A stretch of 15,175 nucleotides of DNA from Nitrospinota bacterium (lineage in GTDB: Bacteria; Nitrospinota_A; UBA7883; JADGGD01), in the NCBI GenBank assembly GCA_015229165.1, contig JADGCD010000032.1, positions 1-15,175 on the forward strand, in the 5' to 3' direction. The notes under the pieces are model-generated. The model ran no database searches, was not told the origin of the DNA, and saw only the letters and a program-made list of their open reading frames with translations. Positions 13,985 through 15,175 of the stretch are shown here, in pieces (the stretch's first letter is position 1; each line of letters opens with the position of its first letter). A program made the position numbers and the translations under genes.

Positions 13985-15175
13985 TTACTTCTTCGCGGCT
14001 TTGGCGGCTTTCTCCTTCGCCCGTTTCTCGCCGATGGCCGCCTGCGCGGCGGCAAGCCGCGCGATGGGAACCCGGTAGGGCGAACACGACACATAGTCGA
14101 ACCCGAGGTCGTGGCAGAAGGCGACCGACGACGGCTCTCCGCCATGCTCGCCGCAGATGCCGACTTTCAGCTTCGGCTTGACGGAGCGCCCCCGCTCCAG
14201 CCCCATCCGCATCAGCTGCCCCACGCCGTCGGTGTCGATGGCGACGAAGGGGTCTTTGCGCAAGATCCCTTCCATGACGTACTCCGGCAGGAAATGCCCC
14301 GAGTCGTCCCGCGACAGGCCGAAGGTGGTCTGAGTCAGGTCGTTGGTGCCGAAGGAGAAGAAATCGGCGTAAGGGGCGATTTCGTTGGCGGTCAGCGCCG
14401 CCCGGGGAAGTTCGATCATCGTCCCCACCTTGTAGGGGACGTCGATTTTCTTGGCCTTGATCACCTCGGCGGCCACCCGGTCGAGCCGACCGCGCAAAAG
14501 CGACAGCTCGGTGTGGTGGGCCACCAGCGGGATCATGATCTCCGGCTGGACGTCGATCTTTTTCTTTCGCAGTTCGGCGGCCGCCTCCATGATGGCCCGC
14601 ACCTGCATGTCGTAGATCGCGGGGAACGTGACGCCGAGACGGCAGCCGCGATGCCCGAGCATCGGGTTGAACTCGTGCAGCATCTTGGCCCGGTCGCGCA
14701 GGTCGGTCATCAGCTCCCCCATCACCAGCGCCAGCGCAGCGAACTCGGTGTCCTCCTTGGGCAGGAACTCGTGCAGCGGCGGGTCGAGAAGCCGCACCGT
14801 CACCGGCAGCCCCTTCATGGCGGTGAATATCCCGATGAAATCGGCCTTCTGCATCGGCATCAGCTTTTTCAACGCCGCGTCCCGCTGCTTCTCGTTGCGG
14901 GCCAGGATCATCTCCCGCACCGCCATGATCCGGTCCCCTTCGAAGAACATATGCTCGGTCCGGCACAGCCCGATCCCCTCGGCGCCGAAGTCGCGGGCGA
15001 CCTGGGCGTCATGCGGGGTGTCGGCGTTGGTCCGCACGCCGAGGCGGCGCATCCCGTCGGCCCATCCCATGAGGGTGTGGTACTCGTCCGATAGCGTGGG
15101 GGTCACCAGCGGCGCCTTGCCGAGGATGACCCGCCCGGTGGAGCCGTCCAGGGTGATCCAGTCCCCCTTCGCCAC
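13985..15175 (-). CDS. ppdK: Pyruvate, phosphate dikinase, C-terminal part
   Basis: 396 codons run in from the right window edge to TAA at 13985-13987; the family is about 880-900 residues, so more than half is missing. The enzyme interconverts pyruvate, ATP and phosphate with PEP, AMP and pyrophosphate. What is seen is the end of the phosphohistidine domain (TLDGSTGRVILG) and the complete PEP/pyruvate-binding barrel: GAEGIGLCRTEHMFF (64-78 of the visible part), RLLDPPLHEFLP (128-139), NPMLGHRGCRLG (170-181), IMIPLV (213-218), GTMIELPRA (251-259), FFSFGTNDLTQTTFG (272-286), and the catalytic cysteine C341 in CGEHGGEPSS. The VPIARLAAAQA ending is normal. The last 15 residues form a Lys/Ala/Glu-rich tail that looks like an extension. 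PpdK is favoured over PEP synthase by the DPPLHEFLP and GTNDLTQTTFG forms. The GTG at the edge is internal, not a start. Confidence 0.96.
   Translation of the reverse strand: MAKGDWITLDGSTGRVILGKAPLVTPTLSDEYHTLMGWADGMRRLGVRTNADTPHDAQVARDFGAEGIGLCRTEHMFFEGDRIMAVREMILARNEKQRDAALKKLMPMQKADFIGIFTAMKGLPVTVRLLDPPLHEFLPKEDTEFAALALVMGELMTDLRDRAKMLHEFNPMLGHRGCRLGVTFPAIYDMQVRAIMEAAAELRKKKIDVQPEIMIPLVAHHTELSLLRGRLDRVAAEVIKAKKIDVPYKVGTMIELPRAALTANEIAPYADFFSFGTNDLTQTTFGLSRDDSGHFLPEYVMEGILRKDPFVAIDTDGVGQLMRMGLERGRSVKPKLKVGICGEHGGEPSSVAFCHDLGFDYVSCSPYRVPIARLAAAQAAIGEKRAKEKAAKAAKK

Overview
The window looks like a chromosomal segment of a GC-rich Gram-negative bacterium. The signs are a lipobox lipoprotein, DNA polymerase III delta, a ribD-ribE-ribBA-ribH-nusB cluster and NhaB-type antiporters, and almost all genes are ordinary housekeeping genes. 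A pseudomonadotal or desulfobacterotal host fits the gene order and the style of the dispersed palindromic repeat, but the sequence alone does not fix the taxon.

Left part (1-2624). The 3' end of a PPC/DUF296-domain gene (+) converges on a small FmdB-type zinc-ribbon gene (-). A strong hairpin terminator lies between them, and the small gene has a near-consensus sigma70 promoter. Next come ilvE (branched-chain aminotransferase, -) and, divergently, an eIF-2B-like gene (+). The latter is broken by a one-base frameshift inside a run of eight G. Divergent promoters can be drawn in the ilvE/eIF-2B-like gap.

Central part (2625-12091), all on the minus strand. Read in the direction of transcription the order is ribD, ribE, ribBA, ribH, nusB, a calcineurin-like phosphoesterase, holA, and two tandem nhaB paralogues that are about 89% identical in protein. 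ribD, ribE, ribBA and ribH together supply the riboflavin enzymes from GTP and ribulose-5-phosphate onward, apart from the pathway phosphatase. ribD is set apart from ribE by a possible terminator and a gap holding two copies of a 49-bp direct repeat. A 146-bp element with 18-bp terminal inverted repeats sits exactly between the phosphoesterase and holA. It supplies the phosphoesterase stop codon and ends 9 bases from the holA start.

Right part (12092-15175). Two plus-strand genes encode a small secreted lipoprotein with two cysteine-rich repeats and a questin-oxidase-like protein whose mRNA may be leaderless. They are followed by a palindrome-rich spacer. The window ends in the C-terminal part of pyruvate phosphate dikinase (-), which has a clear intrinsic terminator.

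I found no RNA genes, CRISPR array, transposase or defence system. No stretch over 300 bases lacks a gene. I see no convincing undescribed multi-gene system. The points most worth a second look are the repeat elements, the G8 frameshift and the tandem antiporters.
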